Assembly: GCF_900163965.1 (NCBI RefSeq)
Contig: NZ_FULE01000012.1
Location: forward strand, 1-41,259
Direction of reading: 5' to 3'
Length of the DNA stretch: 41,259 bases
Source of the DNA: Vibrio ruber DSM 16370
GTDB taxonomy: Bacteria; Pseudomonadota; Gammaproteobacteria; Enterobacterales; Vibrionaceae
In this document: piece by piece, positions 25,854 through 36,879 of the stretch
Numbering within the stretch: position 1 is the first letter of the stretch
Layout of the letters: each line of letters opens with the position of its first letter
Notes under the pieces: model-generated
Told to the model about the DNA's origin: nothing
What the model saw: the letters and a program-made list of their open reading frames with translations, nothing else
Database searches by the model: none
Translations under genes and position numbers: made by a program

Positions 25854-27851
25854 TTAAGCCGTTTCTGAGATGTCGTTTTGAGGTGGCTCCGCAAAAACTG
25901 CTGTTGGTTTAGCAATAATGTTCCGGTTTTCTTGATTCACTTCGTTGAGGGTGACTTCAAGTGTATCTCCCAGTTTATACACCAATGCTTTATCGATATA
26001 GATATAACCTTGATCTGCGTGGCATTCGATACGCTCTTTGTTATCCATGATCAGCGGTGCAGGAATAAATGCCGTAGCACCGTTTTCGAGTAACCTGACG
26101 CGCATGCCGGCACGATTGATATCAAAGATTTCTGCGTGGTAGCGAGTTTGCTTCTGCGGCTCTTCAGCCAAAGTACGGGCGTAAAGCCAGTCACCGACAC
26201 TTCTTTCAGCAATCTTATGATGCTTACGATGGATGGCCAGCTCTTCACCGACTTGTTCATCCGGCATTTGCACCGGGGGTTTACCCATAATATAAGACTT
26301 CAATAAGCGGTGATTAATCATATCGCCATATTTGCGGATCGGGGATGTCCACGTCGCATAGACATCCAGCCCCATAGCAAAATGTGGTGCCGGCTGATTG
26401 CTGATTTCACTATAGCTTTGGAATTTACGAATACGATTATCCAAATAACTGGTGTCTTGTGTGGCGAGCCAACGACGTAGCGCGGAAAAGCCTGCCAGCG
26501 TTTTGACCGTTTCATCGTTGTGATCATTCATACCGTGCTCGGTAATGAGCGCAATTACATCGGCTATCCGCTCCGTTTTAAAACCGTCGTGGACATTAAA
26601 TACGCCGGTACCGAATTGCTGCTGAAGCACTTTACCGGCACAGACGTTCGCCGTTACCATCGCTTCTTCAACCAGACGGTTGGCACTTCGGCGCATGTCG
26701 GCATGAATGGCAATGACATCGTTATCTTCACTGAGTTCAAAGCGGTAGTCCGGTCTGTCAGGGAAAACCACAGCGTGAGTTTCCCGCCATGAGATACGAG
26801 CCTGAGAAAAGGCGTACAGATCGCGGACGACCTGAGCAATTTCATCTGAAGGTGTCCAGTCACTCGATTCTCCAAGCTCCAGCCAGTCTGAGACGTGATC
26901 GTAAACCAGACGTGCGTGAGATTGAATTTGTGCTGAGAAGAAGCGGATATCATCTTGCAGGGTGCCGTCCTGAGCCACGGTGACGGTACAGCACAGCGCC
27001 GGGCGGACTTCACCTTCCCGCAGTGAACATAAGTTGTCAGCAAGCTCTCTCGGCAGCATTGGAATGTTGCGTCCCGGCAGATAAATCGTAAAGCCACGTT
27101 CACGGGCAACTTTATCCATCTGGTCATCAGGTGTGATATAAGCGGTCGGATCTGCAATCGCAATGGTTAACTCAAAATCCCCGGATTCTGTGCGCTTTGC
27201 GTACAGCGCATCGTCCATATCCTGAGTCGAAGCACCATCAATGGTGACAAATGGAACATCGGTTAAATCAACCCGTACAAGTGCCGGGTCATCTTTCTGT
27301 TCCCAGTTTTCAATCCCTGCAGGTTCCTGATTTGGCAAATCGTTTTCAGCCAGTGTGACCCACCAAGGCGCGATTTTATCGTCGGCATCAGTGATCTTAT
27401 GGGTAATTTCAACAAAAAAACCATTGTCACCTTTGAGCGGGTGACGTGTCAGTTGTGCAACCACCCAATCGTTTTCCGCAATTGTATTGGGATCCAGACC
27501 CTTTTGGACTTTGGCTTTCAGCGGCTGTTTTTTCAGCTGTGGATGATCCGGTGCGACATTGAGTTTGCCTTTGTGCAATTTAACACGGCCGATAAAGCGA
27601 GAGAGGGCGGGTTCGATTAACTCTAGTGGTTCGGCAACTTCACGTTCATTCTCAGTACGGATAATGGCAACGACTTTATCGCCATGCATTGATTTTTTCA
27701 TGTAAGGCGGTGGGATAAAGACACTGTTTTTACTGTCGATTTCTAAAAAGCCGAAACCTTTATCAGTTGCTTTGATGGTTCCTTCTTTTTTCGGCAGATT
27801 CTCCTGAATCTGTTGTTTTAACTGGGCAAGTAATGGATTGTCTTGAAACAT
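25854..27851 (-). CDS. rnb: Exoribonuclease II (RNB family)
   Basis: Processive 3'-5' hydrolysis of single-stranded RNA. 665 residues (E. coli RNase II 644), so RNase II and not RNase R, which is about 800. Two N-terminal cold-shock domains (KGFGFLEID, then about 85-150); the RNB catalytic domain with metal ligands D205, D211, D213 and D214 in [16 protein letters not shown], offset by 4 from E. coli D201/207/209/210; the [21 protein letters not shown] segment with the catalytic arginine region; then a C-terminal S1 domain (about 560-650) and an acidic tail. Divergent from deaD, another RNA-degradation/cold-shock factor. The start is ATG 27851. Confidence 0.94.
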   Translation of the reverse strand: MFQDNPLLAQLKQQIQENLPKKEGTIKATDKGFGFLEIDSKNSVFIPPPYMKKSMHGDKVVAIIRTENEREVAEPLELIEPALSRFIGRVKLHKGKLNVAPDHPQLKKQPLKAKVQKGLDPNTIAENDWVVAQLTRHPLKGDNGFFVEITHKITDADDKIAPWWVTLAENDLPNQEPAGIENWEQKDDPALVRVDLTDVPFVTIDGASTQDMDDALYAKRTESGDFELTIAIADPTAYITPDDQMDKVARERGFTIYLPGRNIPMLPRELADNLCSLREGEVRPALCCTVTVAQDGTLQDDIRFFSAQIQSHARLVYDHVSDWLELGESSDWTPSDEIAQVVRDLYAFSQARISWRETHAVVFPDRPDYRFELSEDNDVIAIHADMRRSANRLVEEAMVTANVCAGKVLQQQFGTGVFNVHDGFKTERIADVIALITEHGMNDHNDETVKTLAGFSALRRWLATQDTSYLDNRIRKFQSYSEISNQPAPHFAMGLDVYATWTSPIRKYGDMINHRLLKSYIMGKPPVQMPDEQVGEELAIHRKHHKIAERSVGDWLYARTLAEEPQKQTRYHAEIFDINRAGMRVRLLENGATAFIPAPLIMDNKERIECHADQGYIYIDKALVYKLGDTLEVTLNEVNQENRNIIAKPTAVFAEPPQNDISETA

Positions 27852-28316
27852 CAGATATTATTTTAACCTTTCATCTTTTGGCTCAGGAGAGAGTGTTCTC
27901 CCCAATTTCGCGAAGTATTCTCCAGTGCGTGGCATCGAAGATCTGCGAAATATCCGTAAATACTATAATACTCTCACATGGTACTCGGTAATCGGGGGAA
28001 AGTATATGATTCCCTTATGAGCATACCTGCGATGTCGTATGTTGGCATTGGGCTTTTGAAAGAATGCGTCTCAGTCGGCATTATCGTGTCTTGTGAGTGT
28101 TCAGATACCATTGCAACGTGATATGGCAGATGTTCATGTCGCTGTATCAAGTTGCTCTTCATTGATATAATGTCACGTCAAATCCGAGGCGATGGGTTGT
28201 AAAAAATCATGACAATATGTTATGTCGCGGAATTAAAAGGATGTTTTTGTCCGCATTGAGAAAAATATGTGATGAATTTCAATTTTTTCTAGATTTTTTT
28301 ATGCATTTAAGGAATA
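27852..28316. other. Divergent promoter region between rnb and deaD
   Basis: A TATAAT at 27964-27969 is nearly symmetric (CTATAATA) and could serve either strand. A 47-codon plus-strand frame (27978-28121) begins 8 bp after it without a ribosome site. AT-rich sequence at 28260-28315 with GGAATAATCC could be the deaD promoter. Nothing else supported. Confidence 0.35.
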
Positions 28317-28456
28317 ATCCGCCTCCTTTGTTATGTCCCTCGTCGCTTTAAAGCGGACTTTAATTCATACCGCACGGAAAGGAATCTATCCTTGACTGGA
28401 TTAGAAATGGTAAAGCGCATGGGGCCTTGTTATTCATCAAAATTAGTGGGAACCCC
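28317..28456 (+). promoter_or_regulatory. Long deaD leader with start-codon-sequestering hairpin
   Basis: If transcription starts near 28317 the leader is about 140 nt. It contains AAGGA/TCCTT (28378-28382, 28388-28392). GCATGGGG (28417-28424) pairs perfectly with CCCCATGC (28453-28460), so the deaD ATG (28457-28459) is inside an 8-bp stem with the ribosome site GTGGG in the loop. The left arm holds another ATG (28419) that opens a 17-codon frame overlapping deaD. Cold-shock leaders often work by such refolding. The transcription start is a guess. Confidence 0.4.
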
Positions 28457-30301
28457 ATGCAAGATAATGTGATTCAATTTAAAGAATTAGCGCTCAAAAA
28501 CGAAATCCTCTCCGCTCTGGAAAATATGGGCTTCGTTTCTCCTACACCTATTCAGGCTGCTGCAATTCCATTTTTGTTGGAAGGTCGTGATGCTTTAGGT
28601 AAAGCACAAACCGGTACCGGAAAAACCGCAGCATTCTCTCTACCTCTGCTCAACAAACTGATTATGAATCAGCATAAGCCTCAGGCGATTGTGATGGCAC
28701 CGACGCGTGAGCTGGCAATTCAGGTTGCAGCAGAAATCAAAACCTTAGGTCAAAATATTGCCGGCCTGAAAGTGTTAGAAATTTATGGTGGCGCATCGAT
28801 CGTTGATCAGATGCGTGCACTCAGAGCTGGTGCTCATATCGTCGTCGGTACACCGGGACGGGTTAAAGATTTAATTACCCGTGATCGTCTCCATTTAGAT
28901 GAGTGCCACACCTTCATTCTCGATGAAGCTGATGAAATGCTGAAAATGGGTTTCGTCGATGATGTGACTTGGATTATGGAACAAGCCCCTGAAAGTGCTC
29001 AGCGTGTTTTGTTCTCAGCAACGATGCCGCCGATGGTGAAAGATATCGTTGACCGTTTCCTGCGTGATCCGGCTCGGGTTGACGTCGCCGGTGCAAACCA
29101 GACTGTTGCAAAAGTAGAGCAGCAATTCTGGGTTGTGAAAGGTGTTGAAAAAGACGAAGCCATGGCTCGCTTGCTTGAAACGGAAGAAACGGATGCATCA
29201 ATTGTTTTCGTCCGTACCCGTCAAGATACCGAACGTCTGGCTGACTGGCTGTCTTCTCGTGGATTCAAAGCAACAGCTTTGCATGGTGATATTCCTCAGT
29301 CTCTGCGTGAAAGAACAGTTGAGCATATCAAAAAAGGTGTGACTGACATTCTGGTTGCGACTGATGTGGTTGCACGTGGGCTGGATGTGCCGCGGATTAC
29401 GCACGTATTCAACTATGATATCCCATTTGACGTAGAATCTTATATTCACCGTATCGGCCGTACCGGTCGTGCCGGACGCAAAGGGAAAGCGATCCTGTTG
29501 GTCCGTACCAACCAGATCCGCATGTTGCGTACCATTGAGCGGGTTACACGTTCTTCTATGGAAGAAATTCAGTTACCGCATCGTGACAAAGTTGCTCAGG
29601 CGCGTTTAGTGCAGCTGAGTCAGGAACTTGAAACTGAAAAAGAACATAAAGCCTTGGAAAAATTTTCCGAGCTGGTTGAAAGCCTCAGAGATTCTCTGGA
29701 CATTGATACGACCACACTGGCAGCGATGTTACTGAAGCGTCAACAGGGTAAACGTCCATTATTCTATGTCGGCGAAGATCCAATGATTGCTGAGATTGAG
29801 CGTGAGAAATCACGTCGTCGTGAGCGTCGTGAAGGTGGTACTAATAATAACCGCCGTGGATATGGTCAGGATACTCAAGACTGGGATACCTACCAGCTGC
29901 AAGTCGGCCGTGAACAAGGTGTGCAGGTAAAAGATATTGTCGGTGCACTGGCAAACGAGCTGGGTCTTGGCAAAAATTCAATTGGTGCGATTAAACTGGC
30001 ACAGGGCCATACGTTTGTTCAGTTACCAAAAAGTATGTCTTCAGATGTGACCCGCAAGTTACGCAAACTTCGGATTCGTCAGAAAGATGTTGGTGCTGTT
30101 GTGTGTGACTTTGATGATTTCCGTGAGTCGCGTGGTCGTCGTGATGGCGGTGCGAACCGCGACAGTCGTGGCGAAGGACGTGGTTTCCGTGAAAATGGCC
30201 GCCGTGAAGGTGAGCGTCGTTTTGATCGCAACCGTGGCGGAGATAACCGTGGTTCTTACCGTGGTGAGCGTGGTCATAGCCGACGTCGTACCGAAGCATA
30301 A
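28457..30301 (+). CDS. deaD: DEAD-box RNA helicase DeaD/CsdA (cold shock)
   Basis: ATP-dependent RNA helicase for ribosome assembly and mRNA decay at low temperature. 614 residues from ATG 28457, chosen over an upstream TTG because MQDNVIQFKELALKNEIL is the usual Q-motif-preceding start. Motifs: Q motif (FVSPTPIQAAAIP), I AQTGTGKT, Ia PTRELAIQ, Ib GTPGR, II LDEADEM, III SATMPP, V ARGLDVPRITHV, VI HRIGRTGRAG. C-terminal CsdA dimerisation region, DbpA-like RNA-binding fold (about 470-560, VQVKDIVGALANELGLG...) and an RG-rich tail (GRREGERRFDRNRGG) typical of CsdA. A strong terminator follows. An unusual leader precedes it. Confidence 0.94.
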   Translation: MQDNVIQFKELALKNEILSALENMGFVSPTPIQAAAIPFLLEGRDALGKAQTGTGKTAAFSLPLLNKLIMNQHKPQAIVMAPTRELAIQVAAEIKTLGQNIAGLKVLEIYGGASIVDQMRALRAGAHIVVGTPGRVKDLITRDRLHLDECHTFILDEADEMLKMGFVDDVTWIMEQAPESAQRVLFSATMPPMVKDIVDRFLRDPARVDVAGANQTVAKVEQQFWVVKGVEKDEAMARLLETEETDASIVFVRTRQDTERLADWLSSRGFKATALHGDIPQSLRERTVEHIKKGVTDILVATDVVARGLDVPRITHVFNYDIPFDVESYIHRIGRTGRAGRKGKAILLVRTNQIRMLRTIERVTRSSMEEIQLPHRDKVAQARLVQLSQELETEKEHKALEKFSELVESLRDSLDIDTTTLAAMLLKRQQGKRPLFYVGEDPMIAEIEREKSRRRERREGGTNNNRRGYGQDTQDWDTYQLQVGREQGVQVKDIVGALANELGLGKNSIGAIKLAQGHTFVQLPKSMSSDVTRKLRKLRIRQKDVGAVVCDFDDFRESRGRRDGGANRDSRGEGRGFRENGRREGERRFDRNRGGDNRGSYRGERGHSRRRTEA

Positions 30302-30317
30302 TTTGGTGATATTGATG

Positions 30318-30351
30318 AAAAGAGGGAAGCATTTGCTTCCCTCTTTTTTTT
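30318..30351 (+). terminator. Rho-independent terminator of deaD
   Basis: AAAAGAGGGAAGC (30318-30330), loop ATTT, GCTTCCCTCTTTT (30335-30347), then T to 30351. The A-run lets it also act for the convergent chemoreceptor gene. Confidence 0.88.
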
Positions 30352-30396
30352 GAGATGTGTCCGGTTAAGTTGCTTTGAGCAACCGGAATGAATCAT

Positions 30397-31941
30397 TTAG
30401 CGAAAGGTACTGCTCAGTTGGGCAATAGAAATCGCTTGCTCATCAGTTTGTGTCGCATATTCACTGACTTGCGTGACCAGTTTATAATTCTCGACAGCGT
30501 GCTGCTGAGCATCATTCATATTTTTCGTCATATCGGCAATCACGGTTCCTTGTTCTTCCATAGCGACTGCAATCTGAGCTGACTTCTCTTCGAGTATCGA
30601 TATCTGTTCCTGGACTGCATTCATCATTTGCTGCACCGTTTGTGATTCTTGATTGCAATGATCCGCAGTGTCCTGATTTTGGAGCATCGTTTTCTGCCAG
30701 TTATGCATCGATGTTTGCAAATCAGCGACCGATTTCTGAATACTCTGCGTGGCGTTTTGCGTTCGGCCGGCAAGATTACGGACTTCTCCGGCGACGACGG
30801 CAAATCCTCTCCCTTGCTCACCAGCCCTTGCCGCTTCAATCGCTGCATTGAGTGCCAGTAGATTGGTCTGATCCGCAACGCCCTGAATTTCTTCCATCAC
30901 TTTTGAGATGTTATCGGTATCTTCGGTGAGTTTACGCAAGGTCGCTGCGGCTTCTCCGATACCTTGATGCAGGTGACTTAAAGACTCTCCATTGGTATGA
31001 AGGGTTTGCACCGCCTGACTACATTCGTTTTTCACTTGCTGAACGTAATCATGGGTTGAGCTGAGATTGGTGTTCACGTCATGGATCGTCTGTGTGACCT
31101 GAGTCGCAGCGCTCGCCAGATGGGTCAGTTCGCTTGTTTCAGCTTCAATACTATCGAGTGAGTGCCGGCTGATATCTTTCATTTTCTGTGACAAGGCGAT
31201 CAAATAAGCACCGTTATCTGCACTTCTGCCGAGGATTGTTTTTATTTTGGCATCTTGAAACTGGTTATCATAACGGAGCTTACCAATCAGCCCCGGCCCA
31301 CCAAAAACCATCCGTGACGGACTCTCCGTCACCGATTGGCGCTGTTTGAGATACTTGGGCAGTTTGACCAGTTCATCATGATACAGGTAGATAAATGTCA
31401 GGATGAAGAGCAATAGCACCATTGCTGTCACTATGCCTGAAAAAGCCAGTGCTCCAAGAAACAGCCCTCCGGCGAATATCGCGGAGAATAGTAACTTCAG
31501 GGCGTTGTTTTCCCGAAGAGAAAAGCGACGTTTCCCTTGGTTGATCCGGGTGTAGAGTGTTTCGGCAGCTTGAATATGTTCACGTTGGGGACAACGCCGG
31601 ACCGACTGATAGCCAATAATTTTATCACCTTCATACAGCGGTGTGACAAACGCATCAACCCAGTAGAAGCGTCCGTCTTTACAACGATTTTTCACCATTC
31701 CATGCCAGCTCCGTCCTTGTTGCAGCTGAGTCCACATATCTTTAAACGCAGCTTTAGGCATGTCGGGGTGGCGCACCATGTTATGTGGTTTGCCAATGAG
31801 CTCTGCCGCACTAAAACCTGAAACTTTACAAAACTCATCGTTGACATAAGTGATGTAACTATCCAAATCGGTTGCTGAAACTAAGAGTTCGTCAGGTCCA
31901 AAAGTAACCTCACTTCCTCCGTGATGTTTAGATTGATTCAT
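30397..31941 (-). CDS. PAS-domain methyl-accepting chemotaxis protein (Aer-like)
   Basis: 514 residues. The N-terminal cytoplasmic PAS domain (about 15-120) has the Aer-type N-V-D-E-F / [13 protein letters not shown] sequence and the [12 protein letters not shown] segment, which in Aer holds FAD and senses redox or energy state. A hydrophobic hairpin (two helices, about 148-188) anchors it with no periplasmic domain. The signalling tip is the canonical [20 protein letters not shown] and G-R-G-F-A-V-V-A. No C-terminal NWETF-type pentapeptide for CheR/CheB is present. AGGA stands about 8 nt before the ATG. FAD binding is inferred. Monocistronic. Confidence 0.9.
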   Translation of the reverse strand: MNQSKHHGGSEVTFGPDELLVSATDLDSYITYVNDEFCKVSGFSAAELIGKPHNMVRHPDMPKAAFKDMWTQLQQGRSWHGMVKNRCKDGRFYWVDAFVTPLYEGDKIIGYQSVRRCPQREHIQAAETLYTRINQGKRRFSLRENNALKLLFSAIFAGGLFLGALAFSGIVTAMVLLLFILTFIYLYHDELVKLPKYLKQRQSVTESPSRMVFGGPGLIGKLRYDNQFQDAKIKTILGRSADNGAYLIALSQKMKDISRHSLDSIEAETSELTHLASAATQVTQTIHDVNTNLSSTHDYVQQVKNECSQAVQTLHTNGESLSHLHQGIGEAAATLRKLTEDTDNISKVMEEIQGVADQTNLLALNAAIEAARAGEQGRGFAVVAGEVRNLAGRTQNATQSIQKSVADLQTSMHNWQKTMLQNQDTADHCNQESQTVQQMMNAVQEQISILEEKSAQIAVAMEEQGTVIADMTKNMNDAQQHAVENYKLVTQVSEYATQTDEQAISIAQLSSTFR

Positions 31942-32358
31942 TGTGATATTCCTTGTTGAGGAGGAAACTTGTTTTTATCATTCAGGAAATGTCAGTGCTT
32001 TATTTTGATTGCCAATCAAAAATTAACATATCTCGAGCGCTCAGTAAAGGGCTCGTTTTCTATTATTCATTATAATGAGATGCTGAACCGATACGCTTGC
32101 ATATGGTAATCAATAACGTTCAGATGAGTGGTCTAATGATTCAATGCAATGATGCTTTATTGAAGGAAGTTCATATATTTGTTGTATCTGCGTTGGTTTT
32201 GCTAAGAGGAGTGTGGTATCCGACAAAGAATCAAGGGAGAAAGGCGTAATCTGTCGGGTTAAAAATCAACGGTGTCAGCGAAGTTTCATTACGCCTTTCA
32301 ACCTTGGTTTTGAGCTTGAAAGACGCAATGAACGCTGTTCAGAACATGTGCTTTGCGG
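31942..32358. other. 417-bp intergenic region between the chemoreceptor and bgl gene
   Basis: The part next to the chemoreceptor start is its promoter region. No open frame. The only clear structure is the extended inverted repeat at 32232-32306, described separately. Confidence 0.5.
32232..32306. repeat. Extended inverted repeat downstream of the 6-phospho-beta-glucosidase gene
   Basis: GAAAGGCGTAAT (32239-32250) and ATTACGCCTTTC (32288-32299) are perfect 12-bp inverted copies with a 37-nt spacer. CAAGG/CCTTG (32232-32236, 32302-32306) extends the stem past a small internal loop. No T-run on the minus strand. It could be the 3' end structure of the bgl mRNA, a small repeat element or a remnant of one. 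Confidence 0.5.
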
Positions 32359-33870
<1,512 letters not shown>

Positions 33871-33916
33871 TCAAGATCAATGAGATCACTGTGAAACTGT
33901 GTTACTCATCCCATTC

Positions 33917-33932
33917 TGTGATATTGATTACA
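33917..33932. promoter_or_regulatory. CRP-like site upstream of the bgl gene
   Basis: TGTGATATTGATTACA matches the TGTGA-N6-TCACA consensus except one base (TTACA). The centre lies about 124 bp before the bgl ATG and about 75 bp before the deduced -35, a class I activator position. It is also between bgl and kbl, so kbl could use it. Confidence 0.5.
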
Positions 33933-33974
33933 AAAATAGAGCCAATGGGCGATATTAAAGCTTGAGCAGACTGA

Positions 33975-34011
33975 ACAAATAAGAATACGTTTTATTTGTG
34001 AATTAAATTCA
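33975..34011. promoter_or_regulatory. Two adjoining inverted repeats in the kbl upstream region
   Basis: ACAAATAA/TTATTTGT (33975-33982, 33992-33999) and, abutting it, the palindrome TGAAT-TAA-ATTCA (33999-34011). The latter resembles an ARG-box half (TGAAT...ATTCA) but with shorter spacing. The regulator is unknown; Lrp or ArgR are guesses. Confidence 0.3.
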
Positions 34012-34141
34012 ATAATCATTTGCCCCGATAAGGGATAATCGCCTTTCACCATATCGATTACACGGTTGAATGACGTATCTTTACAGTGTAAATATTGCGG
34101 TATCATCAACGACGGTGAACTAAAAATACCAAGGAAATCTT

Positions 34142-35341
34142 ATGTCTTCTGCATTTTACGAACACATTCAGCAACAGATCGAAGTTATCAAAGAAGAAGG
34201 TCTGTATAAGTCGGAGCGTATCATTACCTCTGCACAGCAAGCCGCTGTTCATATCAACACCGGTGATGAAGTTTTGAATTTTTGTGCCAATAACTATCTG
34301 GGGCTGGCTGACCACCCAGAGCTGATTAAAGCGGCAGAGGACGGGATGGATAGTCATGGATTCGGGATGGCTTCGGTGCGGTTTATTTGTGGTACGCAAG
34401 ATATCCACAAAACGCTGGAGCAGAAGCTCTCTGCCTTTCTGGGAAAGGAAGATACCATTCTGTATACCTCATGTTTCGATGCCAATGCCGGATTGTTTGA
34501 AACACTGCTCGATAAACAAGATGCGATCATTTCCGATGCATTGAATCACGCCTCGATTATTGACGGGGTTCGGTTGTGTAAAGCAATGCGTTTTCGTTAT
34601 AGCAATAACAATATGGCAGAGTTGGAGCAGCAGTTAATTGCGGCTGATCAAGCGGGTGCGCGGCATAAAATGATCGTGACAGATGGGGTTTTTTCTATGG
34701 ATGGCGTGGTGGCGAACCTTCCTGCTATCTGTGATCTGGCAGACCAATATGATGCTTTGGTGATGGTAGATGACTCTCATGCGGTTGGTTTTATGGGTGA
34801 TAATGGACGCGGCACGCATGAATATCATCAAGTGATTGACCGGGTGGATCTGATTACCGGTACGCTCGGTAAAGCGATGGGTGGGGCTTCCGGTGGTTAT
34901 ACTGCCGGGAAAAAAGAAGTGATTGATTGGTTGCGTCAGCGCTCCCGGCCTTATCTGTTTTCTAACTCGGTTGCGCCGGCGATTGTTGCAGCTTCGATTC
35001 GGGTGTTAGATTTACTGGCTGAAAGCAGTGAGCTGAGAATCCGCTTGTGGGAGAACGCTGCGCATTTCCGTCAACGCATGAGTGAGGCTGGGTTTACGCT
35101 CGCGGGTGCAGATCATGCCATTATTCCAATTATGTTGGGTGATGCCAAAGTTGCGGCTGAGTTTGCTGAGCGTGCTTTGGCACTGGGTATCTATGTGGTT
35201 GGATTCTCTTATCCTGTCGTTCCGAAGGGACAAGCGCGGATCCGTACTCAGATGTCTGCAGCACATTCAAAAGCACAACTTGACAGAGCAATTGATGTAT
35301 TTATTCAGGTTGGCCGTGAGATGGGTATCATTGAAGGTTGA
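34142..35341 (+). CDS. kbl: 2-amino-3-ketobutyrate CoA ligase (glycine C-acetyltransferase)
   Basis: Splits 2-amino-3-ketobutyrate with CoA into glycine and acetyl-CoA, the second step of threonine catabolism. 399 residues (E. coli 398). PLP-dependent alpha-oxoamine synthase fold; PLP lysine K244 in [26 protein letters not shown] carries the aspartate and histidine that contact [16 protein letters not shown] and DGVFSMDGV are family landmarks. AAGGA lies 6 nt before the ATG. First gene of kbl-tdh. It diverges from bgl over a shared 340-bp regulatory region. Confidence 0.96.
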   Translation: MSSAFYEHIQQQIEVIKEEGLYKSERIITSAQQAAVHINTGDEVLNFCANNYLGLADHPELIKAAEDGMDSHGFGMASVRFICGTQDIHKTLEQKLSAFLGKEDTILYTSCFDANAGLFETLLDKQDAIISDALNHASIIDGVRLCKAMRFRYSNNNMAELEQQLIAADQAGARHKMIVTDGVFSMDGVVANLPAICDLADQYDALVMVDDSHAVGFMGDNGRGTHEYHQVIDRVDLITGTLGKAMGGASGGYTAGKKEVIDWLRQRSRPYLFSNSVAPAIVAASIRVLDLLAESSELRIRLWENAAHFRQRMSEAGFTLAGADHAIIPIMLGDAKVAAEFAERALALGIYVVGFSYPVVPKGQARIRTQMSAAHSKAQLDRAIDVFIQVGREMGIIEG

Positions 35342-35357
35342 TGATTGAACAATTCAG

Positions 35358-35430
35358 CAGTGTCACCGGATGGCAATGAGACCCACCGTCGACACTGAGC
35401 GTCATCGTGCTTGTCATCAGGCACGGATGA
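35358..35430 (+). other. Two hairpins in the kbl-tdh intercistronic gap
   Basis: CAGTGTC (35358-35364) pairs with GACACTG (35391-35397). TCATCGTGC (35402-35410) pairs with GCAC and GATGA (35421-35424, 35426-35430) with one bulge. There is no U-tract, so they are more likely mRNA-stability or processing elements than terminators. Confidence 0.4.
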
Positions 35431-35461
35431 TCGTTGAGAACATTGTGACAGAGACAGTCAT

Positions 35462-36493
35462 ATGAAAATTAAAGCATTATCAAAGCTAAAACCAGAGCAG
35501 GGTATCTGGATGACCTCGGTCGAGATGCCAGTGATGGGACATAATGATCTGCTGATCAAGATTAAGAAGACTGCAATTTGCGGCACGGACGTCCATATTT
35601 ATAACTGGGATGAATGGTCCCAAAAAACGATACCGGTTCCGATGGTTGTTGGTCATGAATATGTCGGTGAAGTGGTTGGTATCGGGCAGGAAGTCCGCGG
35701 TTTCTCTATCGGTGACCGTGTTTCCGGAGAGGGGCATATTACTTGTGGTCACTGTCGTAATTGTCGTGGCGGCAGAACCCATTTGTGCCGCAATACGATT
35801 GGTGTCGGTGTTAACCGGACTGGTGCATTTGCCGAGTATCTGGTCATTCCGGCTTACAATGCGTTTAAAATACCGGATGGTATCTCTGATGATCTGGCCG
35901 CGATTTTTGACCCGTTCGGTAATGCTGTTCATACCGCACTTTCGTTCGATATGGTCGGGGAAGATGTGTTGATCACCGGGGCCGGGCCGATTGGGATTAT
36001 GGCTGCTGCGGTTGCGAAACATGTCGGGGCTCGCCATGTGGTGATTACAGATGTGAACCCGTATCGTTTACAACTAGCGGAGGAAATGGGCGTCACACGT
36101 GCAGTTAATGTAGCAGAAGAACGTCTCAATGATGTCATGGCTGAGCTGGGCATGACTGAAGGGTTTGATGTCGGTTTAGAAATGTCCGGTGTACCGGCAG
36201 CATTTCAGGCTATGTTGGAAACCATGAATCACGGTGGACGAATTGCACTATTGGGTATTCCGCCATCGGACATGGCTATCGACTGGAATCAGGTGATTTT
36301 TAAAGGTTTGGTGATCAAAGGCATTTACGGCAGGGAGATGTTCGAGACTTGGTACAAGATGGCGAGCCTGATTCAATCCGGCCTCGATCTGACCCCGATT
36401 ATCACCCATCATTATAAGATTGATGATTTCCAGCAAGGCTTTGACACCATGTGTAGCGGGGCTTCCGGGAAAGTCATCCTCGACTGGCAGTAA
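35462..36493 (+). CDS. tdh: L-threonine 3-dehydrogenase
   Basis: NAD-dependent oxidation of threonine to 2-amino-3-ketobutyrate, which kbl then uses. 343 residues (E. coli 341). Zinc-dependent medium-chain dehydrogenase: catalytic zinc ligands C40, H65 and E66 ([18 protein letters not shown]); structural zinc cysteines C95, C98, C101 and C109 ([19 protein letters not shown]); Rossmann motif [16 protein letters not shown]. The ribosome site is weak (AGAGA 11 nt upstream). A 120-bp gap after kbl holds two hairpins, longer than usual for this pair. Confidence 0.96.
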   Translation: MKIKALSKLKPEQGIWMTSVEMPVMGHNDLLIKIKKTAICGTDVHIYNWDEWSQKTIPVPMVVGHEYVGEVVGIGQEVRGFSIGDRVSGEGHITCGHCRNCRGGRTHLCRNTIGVGVNRTGAFAEYLVIPAYNAFKIPDGISDDLAAIFDPFGNAVHTALSFDMVGEDVLITGAGPIGIMAAAVAKHVGARHVVITDVNPYRLQLAEEMGVTRAVNVAEERLNDVMAELGMTEGFDVGLEMSGVPAAFQAMLETMNHGGRIALLGIPPSDMAIDWNQVIFKGLVIKGIYGREMFETWYKMASLIQSGLDLTPIITHHYKIDDFQQGFDTMCSGASGKVILDWQ

Positions 36494-36500
36494 GATTGAG

Positions 36501-36524
36501 AGCGCTCCGAAAGGGGGCGCTTTT
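36501..36524 (+). terminator. Terminator after tdh
   Basis: AGCGCTCC (36501-36508) pairs with GGGGCGCT (36514-36521, one G-U) around GAAAG; tail TTTT only. It lies 8 bp after the stop. Confidence 0.65.
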
Positions 36525-36879
36525 GGTTGAATGCGATTGAAAATCATAAAATCGGAAATAGTTTCCATTATCCTATCCCAGTTAGTGATGTTAATAACAT
36601 TTTTATAACATAAAATAGATTTATTTTTGATCCTATCCATTTACGCATTACATTCAATTGAGGATATTTGGAAGCTACAAGCTTTATATTTAAAGCCCGT
36701 ATACCATATTAACAAGTCTGAATCGACCAATGTAATACCCGATGAACCGTCCCGATGAGCAGGGTTGCCTTGTTATGGAACATCACTTTCTTTAGCGGTG
36801 ACCTTACCATCTTAATAGTGTTTAAGATCATTAAACGACTATACTTAAGTGACAAAAATGTTAAAAAAGGAGTTAACCC
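36525..36879. other. 355-bp AT-rich intergenic region before the dCache chemoreceptor
   Basis: Contains the octamer TCCTATCC twice exactly 60 bp apart (36571-36578 and 36631-36638), in similar context (AT...CCA/AT). The ribosome site AAGGAG stands 8 nt before the next ATG. No c-di-GMP (GEMM) motif, no open frame and no clear promoter were recognised. Confidence 0.35.

Noticed and set aside
27978..28121. 47-codon frame starting 8 bp after a TATAAT, possible leaderless small protein
   Set aside because: No ribosome site, no recognisable family, and the TATAAT has no matching -35. Left as unsupported.
29991..30353. Low-complexity His/Thr/Val-rich frames on both strands at the end of deaD
   Set aside because: Shadows of the Arg/Gly-rich DeaD tail (CGT-rich codons) in other frames.
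36720..36860. Possible c-di-GMP (GEMM) riboswitch before the dCache chemoreceptor
   Set aside because: The conserved GEMM core (a GGGCAAA-type block and the GACGCAAAGCCUCCGG block) is not present.
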